A stretch of DNA of 64,000 bases from Phytophthora sp. 'mugwort' (lineage: Eukaryota > Oomycota > Peronosporomycetes > Peronosporales > Peronosporaceae), in contig JAUCEF010000017.1 in NCBI GenBank assembly GCA_033558025.1, forward strand, positions 2,542,001 to 2,606,000, written 5' to 3'. The notes under the pieces are model-generated. The model saw only the letters and a list, made by a program, of their open reading frames with translations, made no database searches and had not been told where the DNA came from. The translations under genes and the position numbers were made by a program. Of the stretch, positions 31,671-44,005 are shown in pieces (within the stretch, counting starts at the first letter, position 1; the number at the start of each line of letters is the position of its first letter).

Positions 31671-32887
31671 TGGCCATTGTGCCCCTGCACTAGAGAGCTG
31701 AGGAAGGAACGCTTAGCACGCGACTTGATGTACGCTCTCCATGTTCTTGTTTGAGGAAAGCTTTGCTTTGAGTTTATTCAATAGGTGGGTTTTTTAGGCG
31801 TAAGACAATCGTGCTATTGATTTGCGCCAAAAGTCATTGATTAACTGCTACCAGTGAACCGCAATACGGTTGCAGATAGATCAAAAGATTTGATAAGAAA
31901 AAACAAGACGTTCGTCTTATGCCGCCCCCAGAATGACTGTTTAGTCTTACAAAAGAGGGTGAACCTGGTTTGTGGACATGATTAAAACACGAGTCTTATT
32001 GTACATTTCAATAATTTTGCCGTGATAATTCTGGCTTAATTATAATCCGTTCTCGACCCTAATTATGCCTACAGTCATTAAAATCCATGCGCATTATGGG
32101 TTATTTATTTCAGGCAGAATTAGCATCGTGATTGTGGGGCTGCTTGAGCTGGAAGAAGCTAAACTGGTCGATTTATAATGATTAAGGAGCGATTGGTGGT
32201 TTGCTATCCGCCACTACAACCGCGGCACATCTCAAGCACTGTTGCAGTCTTCCTGGAGACAGACATTGCCCATGATGTATGCTTCGTCCCGGACGCGCGA
32301 AAAGCGGCAAGCGAGAACTACGATCTGCGCAAGAGCCTTGCTGAGCGGCATCGGCGTCCGAATAGGTCACTAAATCACCTTGAGCTGCCTAAAGAGTCCG
32401 GATAAGTGGATGGAGATGTGGATACGAATAACAGTTTGAGGCCCTATAAACTTTAGGATAATCCTCAATTCGGTTGAAGGAACGGGGTGAGGGATAAACG
32501 ATTTTATATATTTGTTTGATATGACGCATGTTTTGATCACATCAAACAATTCGGATTTTTCAATGGTATTTTGCGACCGGTTTAATCCACCCCAGACCTG
32601 GTCAATAAACCGCTTATTGTAAGTAGGCAGTTGATATGACCCACAATGGCCACATCAAATAATTAGACAAAACCGTTTTATCCCTCGTTCAGGAGCAAGG
32701 TCGAAGTGAAAAGCCATTGCTGTAGTTCGAAGGTCAATGAAAGTACATGAAAAGTGATATGTGGCCGATGTAGAACAGCTTTATTTTGCTTTTAAAAACG
32801 GTATGAATTTATCAGACTGGATCCATTCTCGGATCTACCATGAGCGCCTCGCTGATCTCAGGAACTTTTCTCCCCCCCACACAGACC
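31671..32887. other. Intergenic, no gene seen
   Basis: 1.2 kb, AT-rich, with a GATCACATCAAACAATT/GGCCACATCAAATAATT pair of similar segments near 32536 and 32650. The frames here are short and unlike any family I know. Confidence 0.35.
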
Positions 32888-33182
32888 TGTCGTGGCTCAG
32901 GTCCGCATCAGAGCTCTGGAGTCAGGAAGACGACAATCAACTAAATGCAAACAGTGATTTCCTATTCCTATTTAGTTCAGCTCTCTTTTCTCCTGAAGCA
33001 CTTGTTCCCGAATCGTTCGTTTCGAGACTAAGACAATATACAAAACATGCGGAGAGACATTAAAGCACCCTTTGCTCAGCAGTACTCTGTTCTTGGTTGT
33101 TCCTGGGCCATGCCCTCTTGTGGGAGGCTGCGTCGATCGTTTCTCTGACAGGCTTGATCCTAACGGCCTTAATCGGAGCCGA
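32888..33182 (-). repeat. Copia 3' LTR (minus orientation)
   Basis: About 295 bp that match the reverse complement of 43690-43988 at high identity, with small indels. On the minus strand it ends in CACGACA, after which similarity to the other copy stops. A purine run GGAGGGGAA (33191-33183 on the minus strand) just before it could be the polypurine tract. It follows the stop codon of the Copia pol relic at 33230, so it is best read as that element's 3' LTR. Confidence 0.7.
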
Positions 33183-33412
33183 TTCCCCTCCGACTACAGT
33201 CAGAACTTTCAGTAATTGGTTGGTCTCGATTACTTGTCCAACATGCCAATTTGCAACTGATATTTCACCAAGCTGTCTCTTGGAAGTGCCTCGGTGAACA
33301 CATCAGCAGGATATTCAGTACAAGCTACCTTGCGTGTTTCCACGAGTTTCTTTTGTACACGGTCTCACACATAGTGCCAACGTAGTTCAATATGACGTGT
33401 CTTTCGGTTATA

Positions 33413-34815
33413 CAGCGGGTGGGCCAAGCGGGCACCCCCTACGCAAAACACTTGTTTTTTTATTTACTGCTTCAACTACATTGCTGGTAGCTTTGTACTT
33501 CGTATGACCGCCATTGCAGGCAAGCACCGCTTTCAAGCGCCCCGCCATCAAACAGAATACACTTCCTAACAACCTCATCATCGATGTTAGTCCAAATATG
33601 GCGAAGCTTCACCTTGAGGTCATCGAGCGGTGTTGAAGGGTGCTTGTGCAGTTCCTTCTTCATCATAAACCAAAGGTTTTCAATGGGGTTTTGATCGGGG
33701 CTCTGTGGCGGGTGTCCCAGCGAAATCAACTTTAAATCTCGAAGACACTAAGCAGTCAGCTCCGCACGATGCGCTAGCGCGTTGTCATGCACGAAGGTGT
33801 CTCGCCTTTGGGTCCTAAGAACTGCTTAGTGATAGGAACTTCCTTCCCAAGCAGGCGTCGGTAGTAGTCGCCTGCGACGGACCCCTCGCAAAAATGAAGA
33901 GTACCAGCACCTTCAGCGGTGATGAACTCCACATCATCAACGACTTCCTGCTTGACTTGTAGGTCGGCACGACACAGCGCTCCTGAAACGCCTCGTGCGT
34001 TCTCCTCCAGCCCGATACCCGTCCAAACGTACCGTGAAGTTCCACAGAGGCCTCGTCGCTAAAGAGCATACCGCGCCACCATTCAGGAGCCATGTTATCA
34101 AACCTTTTTGCATAGGCAACGCGGAGGCGGCGATGGGTCTAAGACTCAGGTACGGCTTTTTGCGAGTCGACCTTCCACGCAGCCCTGTGGCCCGGACGCG
34201 CTCGCGGACGAGAGTGCTTGAAACGGGCTTGCCTAAGTCCTTGGTTACCTGAGCGGCGATCGCTGCCGCGCTGACAAAACGGTCGACGTCGCGGACCATG
34301 CGGTGATCGAAACGTCTGTCGGTTCGGCGAGTCCGTCCTAAAAGCCGCGGTACCATACTATGGCTATGCTTCTTGTAGGACTGTACGATGGATCGCACGC
34401 TGCCCCGCAGAATACAGAGATGCTTGCTTATCTTCTTGCAGCCCAGTTTCTCCCTCTTCCATTTGAGAACAACACGATCTCGAAGGTCTTGCAAATACTG
34501 TTTTCTTGTTGTACGATCCATTGTGGTTTAGTTGCTTGAAGATAAAGTGATGACATAGAGCTAGAGCTTCCAGCCTTATATGGACTGGCTCCCAGGAAAC
34601 GGTATAGCTAACTTAGTACAAAAGTACTGCGTCTGTTGATTGGGGGGATCTTAGCGACTTGACCAATATAGCGAGCCCCGAGGAAAAAGTAGGTTGGTGA
34701 AGGAGAGACCATGAACACTGAGCTCAAGCTTGGAGGTGGAGCTTGCCTGCTAAGCGATGTTGAAGTTTTACTGTACAGAGACGCGGTGGGGGGTGCTCAG
34801 TTAGCCCACCCGCTG
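33413..34815 (-). mobile_element. Tc1/mariner (DD34E) transposon inserted in Copia RNase H
   Basis: 1403 bp bounded by 27 bp terminal inverted repeats starting CAGCGGGTGGGC (33413-33439 and 34789-34815; 23 of 27 match). They are flanked by TA at 33411-33412 and 34816-34817, the target duplication typical of the superfamily. Removing the element and one TA rejoins the Copia reading frame exactly. Confidence 0.9.
33472..34521 (-). pseudogene. Tc1-type DD34E transposase, frameshifted
   Basis: Starts at an ATG (MDRTTRKQYLQDLRDRVVL) with a paired HTH (GCKKISKHLCILRGSVRSIV, then FVSAAAIAAQVTKDLGKPVS). The catalytic domain shows D in GMLFSDEASVELHG, D in TFVHDNALAHRA and E in QSPDQNPIENLWF, with 34 residues between the last two. 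At least one frameshift near 34090 and a TAG between the second D and the E make it inactive. It ends at 33472. Confidence 0.85.
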
Positions 34816-37800
34816 TATGGTGTAGCTGTCGCGAGAGCAATAGCCGCATAATATTAACCCCCATAGTCAATTCAGTTACAACGTCAAACCGTGGTAGGAC
34901 TTCATCGAGCGTATTCACAATTTCTCGACCCTCCATGGTTGCTCCGCAGGTGGCTACATACCCGGCCTCGACAGTAGACCGAGAGGTTATCGTGTGTCGT
35001 CTTGCTGCCCAGGTCACCGCTCCTCATGCAATGGCCATTACATAGCCCGTAACACGTCTTGTATTAAAGTCGTTTCCCCAGTCAGCATCACAGTGACCAC
35101 TGATAATAATCTGATCTGCCTTTGAATCATCGGTCGAGTACATGGTTCCGATATTTGTTGTCCCCAATAAGTACTGCAGGACTTGCTTCACAGCCCACAG
35201 TATTTGTGCGTAGGATTGTTCACGAAACAACTCAGATATCCTACCGAGAAAGCAATCTCAGGTCTGGTGCTCGTAGCTAGGTGCATAAGAGAGCCAATTG
35301 CTCCACGGTAGTCGAACGATGGAGGTTCTTCGCCCTCTTGCACAACCAGCTTGTTATATTTCGCATTGGTCTCCATCGGGGTAGCATCACTGTGAGCTCT
35401 GTCGAATCCAAATCGTTACAGGATCTCCTTGCTATATTTTGTTGGTGGATTTGAATGCCTTCTTCATTTTGTTCCACTTGAACACCAATAAAATTGTGAA
35501 GCAGTCCTCCATGCTAAAATCCGTATCTTCGTCAATTGCGTAGAAGAGAGAGGTCTTGAATTCTTCTGAGTTTGTGGCCAGCACAATGTCGCCAACATAA
35601 AAGTGGAATTAAGGAAAATACTCCATCCTTCGAATACACATAGAGGCATGGTCCAGTCTGCGTCTCGAAACCTCTTGACCTCAACCATTCATCAACTTCT
35701 TCGTATCATTCTGCTCCGGATGAATGCAGTCAATTGGGTGCTTGGTTCACACGATACATCTGTCCGGATGGACATCGCAAACCTGGCACTTCGCGAACGT
35801 ATTGCTTGATCTTCAAGCCAGCGTTTAAATATGCAGTATTAATGTCGCCTTGCTATAGTACTAGTCCTAGCTTTGCAGCAATAGGTACCACCACCCGATA
35901 TCTTATCATGCGAGCTACTGGTGAGAAGTTCAGGTCGTAATCAATTCCAAATTTTTGATAATCTCCTCGGCCTACCAATCGAGAACGCCATCGTAAGACA
36001 AAGTCTTCATTATCCGTGTTGCCTGATATCTCCACATTTGTATCCAGCAAGCGAGTGTGACGTGGCATTTCCTTTTCGTTAATAAGTTACAAAACACCGT
36101 ACTTTTAACATTGCCTTCATCTCTTGCTCCATGCCTTGCTGCCACAATTCATGTGGAGGTGGTTTTACTGCTTCGCGATATATACGTAGAATCATCACGT
36201 CCCTTATGTGCCATCTTTGTTCACCGTCTTCGTCTTCTCGATCATGAACAGATTCGTATTCGCAATAACTTACGTATAGATGTAGCCATCGAATCGTTGC
36301 GGCGAAAGGCGTTCTGCTTCTGTTCTTAGTTGCATGCGTCGTGGTAGCCCGGCAAGATCTCGCTGTCGTTTGGCGCCTTGAATATTTTATAGTTCACCTT
36401 CAAGCGAGGATCATTGGACTCCGGTTAAATGCTCAGGGACCATACAGACAGACGTCCATTCCATTTCCGGCGACAATTTCGTGACCTCCAAGATAAACAT
36501 TTTTTTCCTCACCATAAGGCTTATCACAGTTAGGCTTGTCGTGGTCGGGTACATTTTTGCCGTCATCAGTTCCAGCTTGCTCTAGCGTAAATATAGCTGG
36601 TCCTCCTGGATCTTCCTCATCCGCAGTCTCCGAAAATACATCTGAGCCGTTCTGCTCGCCTGAGCCTTCCTGCTCGTTCCCCTCTTCTCCCTCGGCATGA
36701 GTGCCGGGAAGGTGTCCAATCCGGCGTTCGTCCACGATATCCAGTTTATACCAGGGTGATGGTTTAGTCCAGTCTTCGGGATAATGTTTGGGTTCTTCAG
36801 TAATTTGTTCGCAGCCGCTGGTAATCAAGCGTCTTTTCGTGACCAAAAGACCATTATTCTCCTCTTTTGATCATTTTCATCAACAGAAACCATGGATAAG
36901 TCGGTCAGTGCTTTCTCTTCATGATCACCGGCCGGCGCTTTCTTCGTGCCCATCGGCGATGCTGCTATTCACAACAGCAAAAGATCCTGGAACCGCGTCA
37001 TTAATCGGCTCTTGAATTTGTTCAGGAGAAGAAGTGTGACTCTGCGATGCATTTTTTTGGGGGCGGGGTCGCTTCAATTTTAGGACGGGGAAAATCGGTG
37101 TACATTGGTATCGCGGTCAACTTATCAATTCCTACTTCATCGCAGGCATTTTCGTCCTCCTGAGTAGTTACCCCTGGCTTCATCTCTTCAATATCTTCAT
37201 AGTCTGGTAGCTCTGACGTCATAGTCATTTTCGGCTTGTTCCTTTGGATCTTCGGCCTCAGTACTTGTATTAGCTTCTTCTTCGTCTGAATCGATCTATT
37301 GTTGACAACCATTCAGAGACTGAAGAGCGATAGCCATTCTCGTATCGATCCTTGTACACGATCTCCTCGTTTATAGACGCATGAAGCACGCGCTATACAG
37401 TCTGTTCCGTTGGGGAGTATACCTGGTAGCCAGCTTGTCATTCGAGATACCCACCAATAAACCAATTGGACAATTTTCGTCGAGGTTTCGACGGGGAGGC
37501 CCGATAGCTTTATGCACATACGCTATAGATCCAAACCGCTTGACCTCGGGCTTCTTCCCCATCTTTCTGTGATACGCTGTTTCCTTCGTCATGCTGTGGT
37601 AAGATCGGTTTTGCAGGAATGTTGCTATTTGCAAGGTATACATCCAGAAGGATTTCGGTAGTCCGACCGCGTGCATCATGGTCTTCAACATGTGCATTAA
37701 CGTCTGGTGGCCCCGCTCACACAGATTCAGGTGCGAGCTACGCGGAGAGTTTAGTAATAGTGCGATTCGCCGTTCTTGGTACCATTCGTGCATCTCAGCG

Positions 37801-38670
37801 TTTACAAATTCGCCTCCATTGTCAGTGATCACCTTAAGCACAAGAATTGTCGCTCTGCTCAGATAATATACCACTTCATGCCCGCGTTCACCTCAGTTCC
37901 GACTTGACATCAGTGGATAGACCGTAGTGAATCGAGAGTAGCCGTCGACAATAACTAGAACTACTTTCTCGGCATTTATGCCATTGTTGTGGTGAGGGAC
38001 AGCAAGTCTGCAAATATTACTTGGTTCTTTTGGGCTCGTTCTCGTTGATCCATGAGATATGTCATGCGCTCCTTCCCCATGTGACATGACTCACAAGCAT
38101 CAAAAACGCGTTGCTGTAGCATCATCCTAGCCACCAGACGTCGGTCGACCATCATCTTACGTACTGAGGACGCAGATGTCCAAGCCGCTCGTGCCAATGC
38201 TGCAAGTCAGCATCACCATCTGGTGCAGTGACGATAGTTCTAGAGACAGCAATAACGTTGGGGCTACTCGTCGACTTCTTCACCTGCTTTTTGATCCGTG
38301 AGAATAGCATTATGAGCCGTAAATATGTAGAGACCGCTCTTGTGTTGCGTCCGACTTCCAGTGTCTTCGCGTCTTGTTTCCAGAGTTGGTACACTTTGTT
38401 ACCGTCGCGTCCGTGACATTACACATCATATCCTTGATCTTCTGCTTGTGCGTGCGACACCAAGTTTTTGCTTTCTGGAACGTAGAGTACATCACTCAAC
38501 GTAAAGATGATATTCTTATCTCCTTTCTCCACCACGATCTGGACATTTCCCTGACTAAGTGGTTTGGTCGCGAATTTCTTTTTGAATCCACGCACGCATT
38601 CTGCATTCTTGAGCAGAATACTCGATGGCGGCGGTCAGTGAATGTCACAACCGAAGCCCAGAAGCGGTAG

Positions 38671-39980
38671 CTGCGTGATACCGAACGCAATAACTGCGAT
38701 ATATCACAAGTGGTGGGCATATTGTAAATAGCCCATTCAACTGTGCATCTTCATCATCACCTATTACAGCATCCAATCGTAATGAGAATTTTGTTGTATG
38801 CTTGCGGAAGATTCTGGAAAATGTTCCAATAGCTGCACAATACTCACGCGGTGTGATTTGACTGGCAATGTACAGAGCGGCCAGGTGATAAACTCCGACT
38901 TCTATCCGTGAATCCACATGTGATCACAGGATATCCGATATCATTCAGTTTGAATATAGCGTCCAAGTGGAAATAGGGATCTTTCCCTAGCTTGAAGAGC
39001 AACAATGTCCTGCATTAACTTCAAACTCGGGATGCCTTACTCTTATTCATCTTTGTCCGTTCCCGACAAACGGATAGCCTTCGCCATCATCTCGGTTATC
39101 AAATACAAAGACCGTATCTGCATCAATATCAGTGACGAAAGTATTTGACTGTATGAGCTCCCGAACCTTCGCAATAGAGTTCTGTATTTGACATACTTCA
39201 ATATTTAAGCGCACGCAGGGAACACCAGGGCAGGCATCAGATCCACGAACCAGGTTGCTCCAGATAAGTCGAGGTGGTACCGAATTATCATTCATCCGCT
39301 GAATGTATCCATGCATTTCCAGGTCACTTTGGTCGCGGTGGTTTCGAGCACTGAACGCTTCCTCGTGAATGAATCTTGATGTTACTGAGCACTACCCAGC
39401 AGGTCGACGTCGAACACTCGTGTAGTTTCAACACAACAGGACACTTCAAAGGATATTCATTACTTGGGGCTTTTGCATCGCAGTAGACGATCAACTATCT
39501 CCCCCCCCCCCGGGCAAATGACAGACCGACGCGTTCTCGTCAAAAAAAAAACAGCGGAGCAGTAAAACGCTTCCCTGCAAACTTAGTGGGCTCTTTTTTT
39601 TCATTTATCACAGCAATATGTTCTTGTCGGCCTGTTCTGGCAGACAATGCGTAAGGCAACGCCAAAAAGCGGAAGTGTGAGAACGGCAAGCGTGTCATGT
39701 CGTGAAAATGGCTGGTTGGTACAGTAACTGCTGGCGCGTGGACAAAGCAAATGATGGTTTCGCCTAGAACGACCGGCGCACTAAAGAAAGGACGGAATAG
39801 GTTGCCAGCGATCCGCAAAGTGGTTGCTGGTGATCACTTTGACTCAAAAGTGGTTGCTCTCGTCGTTTGAAGGTTACTGATGACCAGAAAGTGTTTTCTT
39901 CTGTGCTAAAAGAGGTGTAGTGGTGACCCGGACTCCAGACACTGATGCTTAAGATGAGTAGTGTAATCAGCATGCTCTGG
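38671..39980. other. Unclassified relic sequence
   Basis: No intact gene. On the minus strand, about 39316-39047 reads like protein (GYIQRMNDNSVPPRLIWSNL, then VTDIDADTVFVFDNRDDGEG), and about 38880-38760 as well (AALYIASQITPREYCAAIGT). I do not recognise either. They may be the gag side of the Copia relic or pieces of another element. A C10 tract (39500-39510) and an A9 tract are present. Confidence 0.3.
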
Positions 39981-42600
39981 AACTGATATTCCTGGTTGGG
40001 CAGGAGCCCTATCTGAAGGAACTATTCAATCGGACGCACCACACGACTATATGACGCATCTGAACACACCGATCGCGTCCCAGACGGTACCGGTGTTCTG
40101 GCAGCAGCTTGAGGATGATTTCGGTTTGCCATAGGCATCATCGACATGATCCAGGAATTTGAGACTGCCCTGGCTATGGACTTTGGAAGCGTGGCCGAGC
40201 TTCTTCAGAAGCTCTAGCGGTTCGAAACCGACTCATCGCCTAGGTCAAGAGACATTGCAGGTGCATCTGACTCCCAGTCAGCTCATGAATGACAAGGTTT
40301 TGTCTCTGCCGCCAAGCTATCTGTGGGGACCAAGCGACGCGTTTTCGCCCGCGGAATTCGCTTTGGAAAAAGTAGAGCGAACGTTGAAGGCCATCTTCGG
40401 GAACAATAGCCGGGCGGAGATCCAAGCTTGCTAGCGGGAAAGACCGGCGGACAGCCAGCTCCGGTGCCGGGCAGCTATGCGGCTGCGATGGAGTGGATCC
40501 GCTGAAATTCAGTAGGATCCCAACTCACACGCACTGCGCCCAGACACCGACTAACGGAGGGGGTACTCCGACGGCCGTGTTGTTGCTGAGTGGTTCAACT
40601 TGTGTACCCGTCGGCGGGCTGGTACTGCTCTCTCGTTGACACGAGATGCGCACTTGGTGGGCCTTGGACATCCTTGTGGGGACTTGGGAAGGGACGGATC
40701 TGCGCGGGTATTCCTGCGCACGAGATCCGGTGTTGGTTTGGTCTTGAGCTCTTTGCGTAGACCTTGTCCGTAATAGAAATACGAGATCCGGAGTTGTTCC
40801 TTCTTGAGGTGTCCTTGCTCCTTATCGGAGTTGTCCTTGTTCCTTTAGGATGCTTGCCGCTTCCAATAGCGGGATCTTGAGGGGGGGGGGGGGGAGAAGC
40901 CAAAGGGAGCGCGAACTGGCTAAGCTATCAAGGGGCTGCCACGTGTGTGGGAAGATCGCCAAAGTTAGACTCGATCTATGTATGGGGCCAATAGAAATCC
41001 CCTATACAATAGTCGAGTCTGTCTTCCAGTGCAAATTCGGTTCTGATTTATACCTTAGCCTATCTACATTCGGATACCATCCTAAAACCTATCCCACGGA
41101 CTACTTATAACCCAGGATCCCATCTCTGACCTACTCAAGGCCACCCATCTCCACTCTACCTTCCTTTAGCTACGGATCTTCAACCCGGCGTGCATTAAAC
41201 TGATCGGATTTAGTACCTAGGACCTCACCCCATGGGACAGATCCCGGATCCGTACCATATACAGACCAGGCGTGTTGCATGGTCCGGATCCACCACCTTG
41301 ACGCCGTTATGGCTGCCGCTGGCAACTTGGATCTTCCAACTGCCGGTCAACTTCCATCTTAGCCGGATCTGCAACACCACACGGCCAAGGGAACGTACGG
41401 CGACACAAAAGGCCCGCCCAAGTGATCGGGCAATTGCAAGGCTACGCCGCTGGCTATGGACGATGAGCGTGTGAACGCCTGCATCTACTACAATGACGTT
41501 CACAACGGCATGAACGGAATTGGGCTGCACTTCAGCGAGACTGCGCAAAGAGTAGGAAGGTATGACCATTGGTGTCGGTCGCAAGAACGTTTATAGCGAG
41601 CCGCGCCGCTGAAGATTTAGAAGACGGATCACGCCAGGTGCATGAGGTGCAGCCTGCGTAAGCAACGACTCGAAAGGAAAATCCGGTGGATACTGCGGCT
41701 TTGCAGCGTCTCCAGATTTAGGATGAGACGCCCCGCATGGCGGACGACGATGATGTGCCGATGACGCCTGGCTCTAACGCCCGTCAATCACGGCTGGAGG
41801 TCACTTCTGCATCCCCGGTTTTATCCAGATCTGCGCCAGGTGAAAGCGACGACGACAGGGACGAGTTCGACGGGCATACGGCGACGCAAGTCAACAACGT
41901 CGCCGTCACATCTGCTACTCAGGAACTGGAGGAAAAGGCGCAAAACTTTGAAGAAAGTTGAGCCAATTGTACCCATTTCTGTTGCAGCCATTGACTGAGC
42001 TAACAGACAACTGCTGGGTTTTGGATGCAGGATTAGAGGTACGGACTAAGCAGACGCGTGCCGGTATTCCTGTAAGCGCCGATTCTTGGGAGTTTCGGAG
42101 AACAAAGGTTATCGGCTATTAGACGTGTATAACAACCGGCTGATCCGCCATCAGCATGTGACGTTCGATACGCAGTATAATGCTGATATCGCGCTTCGGT
42201 GCATTTGGTAAAACTACAGCATCGAGCGATGCACTAGCGGCACGTACTCAGTCAGCGGGAGAAACGAATTCCCGACATAAGCCAGTACGAAGCGTGGGAG
42301 CATCTAATTAGAAGCGATGTTAGTGGAAGTAGTGAGAGCAGCTGCTAAACCGCCAAAGCGAAATGCGAGCCAAAACGGCCGGCTCGATTTGGAGACTACA
42401 TATACCATAGGGTAATGACTTTTGCGGAAGACACGGCTCAAAACAAAATCCTGATCCCGCGGAATCTAACAGAAGCGTTCCGCAGGCCATATAACAAAAA
42501 GTGGTGACAGGCACTAGACTTGTGTTCGACTCGTTAATAGATACTGGCACGAGGAAACTCGTTTTTTATGTTCCTTTCAAGTATTTTAGCGTTCTGGCTG
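39981..42600 (+). other. Mosaic of decayed plus-strand retroelement pieces
   Basis: No intact gene. Around 40130-40500 there is a gag-like reading (DMIQEFETALAMDFGSVAEL). An acidic frame lies at 41737-41961 (MADDDDVPMTPGSNARQSRL). Around 42060-42200 comes RFLGVSENKGYRLLDVYNN with HVTFDTQY, which is the end of a Copia integrase region. Around 42440-42510 comes RNLTEAFRRPYNKKW, which fits the linker just before Copia reverse transcriptase. The acidic linker lies before the integrase end, so the pieces are out of order. A run of 14 G lies at 40880-40893. Confidence 0.5.
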
Positions 42601-42779
42601 CCTCCCAATGCGTTTTATTGTAGAATGGAAGATACGTGCTCAATTCCCTCACTGATTCGCAATATCCGGTAGTGCGCCCCGGACCAGATACTGTAGCAAT
42701 CCCACCAACTCTCGGTAGCTGAAGTTCTGAGCTGCAATTTGCCATGCATTCATCGTGGTTTCAGGTTGTAGCTCAAGGC

Positions 42780-43530
42780 CTGTGGCTTAATGTGCCGCTA
42801 TTACTGAGCTATTATCAGCATTGTTAATCTCAGCAGTTCTAATATATAGCGATGCTGTGAGATAGGACACCGTCTTCTCCGCTATATTACGCCGGACTTG
42901 CACCTCTAGGATGTAGTGGATGTCTCCCAAGTCCTTCATCTTAAATCGCAATGATAAGTCCGCTTTGGCTTTGTTAACCAGTCGCATGCATGTTTCGACA
43001 TAATCGTCAGGTCATCGATATATACCACAATGATGACCCATTTAATTCCCATTTTTTGTGCGTAGATACAGAACTCCTCGTTGCATCGTACAAAATTCAG
43101 TTGAGTCAGATATGGTGAAGTACCTTGTACCAAATTCTGGGTACTTGTTTGAGCCCGTAGATACTCTTCTGAAGTTCACACACAAGCCCTTCTTTGCCAG
43201 GAGCATGATATCCAGGTGGCTGTCTCATATATCTCCGAACATCTCTATCCATTGGACCGTTCAGAAAAGCGGTATGAACACACATCTTGCGAATATGGCA
43301 GTTCGATATGGTACCGATTGTAGAACACGTTAGTGATCAAGCCTAGCCACAGATGCATAGGCTTTTCTCACCGTCGACACCAAACTCTTCGTGGTTCCCT
43401 TATGCAGCAAATCGTGACTTAAATTGCTCTACGGCACCATTCGCATGGTACTTAACCACCCAATGACATGGCAACGCCTTTCTACCAGGTAGTAGATCTG
43501 CTTCTTCTTAAAACCGTGCTGAATTGTTTG
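42780..43530 (-). pseudogene. Copia reverse transcriptase fragment
   Basis: The minus strand, with stops and shifts, shows LPRGRKALPCHWVVKYHANG, TAFLNGPMDRDV, PPGYHAPGKEGLVCELQKSI followed by YGLKQVPRIWY, then IVVYIDDLTIMSKHA and FKMKDLGDIHYILEVQV. These are consecutive Copia reverse transcriptase blocks. The catalytic box reads YIDD. It is a separate copy from the pol relic at 33-38 kb. Confidence 0.75.
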
Positions 43531-43689
43531 TCAAAGGTGGGATAGCTGAGTTCTATCGTTTTGACGTAAAAGCGCCTCACCATAGGTAACTAGACGGAGT
43601 TTAAGAAAGGTATCAAGGCGATCGTCGGTCCACGTCAGGCGAGGGGGCTTGGCCTCGAGTAATGCCGGCGTGGTGGTGTGTGTTCGAAA

Positions 43690-43988
43690 TCCGCTCCGGT
43701 TACGGCCGTTAGGATCAAGCCTGTCAGAGATAAAACGATCGACGCAGTCTCCCACAAGAGGGACAGGGCCCAGGAAGAACTAAGAACAGAGTATTGCTGA
43801 GCAAAGGGTGCTCTAATGTCTCTCTGCATGTTTTGTGTATCGTCTTAGTCTCGAAAAGAACAATTAGGGAACAAGTCCTTTAGGAGAAGATAGAGCTGAA
43901 CTAAGTAGGAACAGGAAATCACTGTTTGCATTTAGTTGATTGCCCTCTTCCTGGCTCCAGAGCTCCGATGCGGACCTGACTCACAACA
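43690..43988 (+). repeat. Copia 5' LTR (plus orientation)
   Basis: About 299 bp that match the reverse complement of 32888-33182. It ends in CACAACA. The next bases lead to a gag start at 44006, so it is a 5' LTR of a plus-strand element. The left border is set by the end of similarity and does not begin with TG. Confidence 0.65.
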
Positions 43989-44005
43989 GTGTTCAAGGAT
44001 CCGAG

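Larger units (their letters stand above)
33230..38670 (-). pseudogene. Copia-type pol relic, interrupted by a Tc1 transposon
   Basis: Read on the minus strand from 38670: a protease end (LSDVLYVPE-like), then the integrase zinc region (LQHWHERLGHLRPQYV, then CESCHMGK). The integrase core follows (ITDNGGEFVNAEMHEWYQER, SHLNLCERGHQTLMHML), with an acidic linker at 37.3-36.4 kb. Reverse transcriptase runs 36.07-35.4 kb (YDLNFSPVARMIRYR, DINTAYLNAG). Its catalytic box reads FYVGDIVLA, with G where the usual YVDD has D. RNase H follows (GHCDADWGNDFNTRRVTGYV), then is cut at 34816 by the Tc1 insertion and resumes at 33410 (RKTRHIELRWHYV) to the stop at 33230. There are many stops and shifts. No 5' LTR is found. 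Confidence 0.85.

Noticed and set aside
40190..40245. TGGCCGAGC and GGTTCGAAACC resembling Pol III A and B boxes
   Set aside because: They are only about 30 bp apart, too close for a tRNA, and lie inside a gag-like reading frame.
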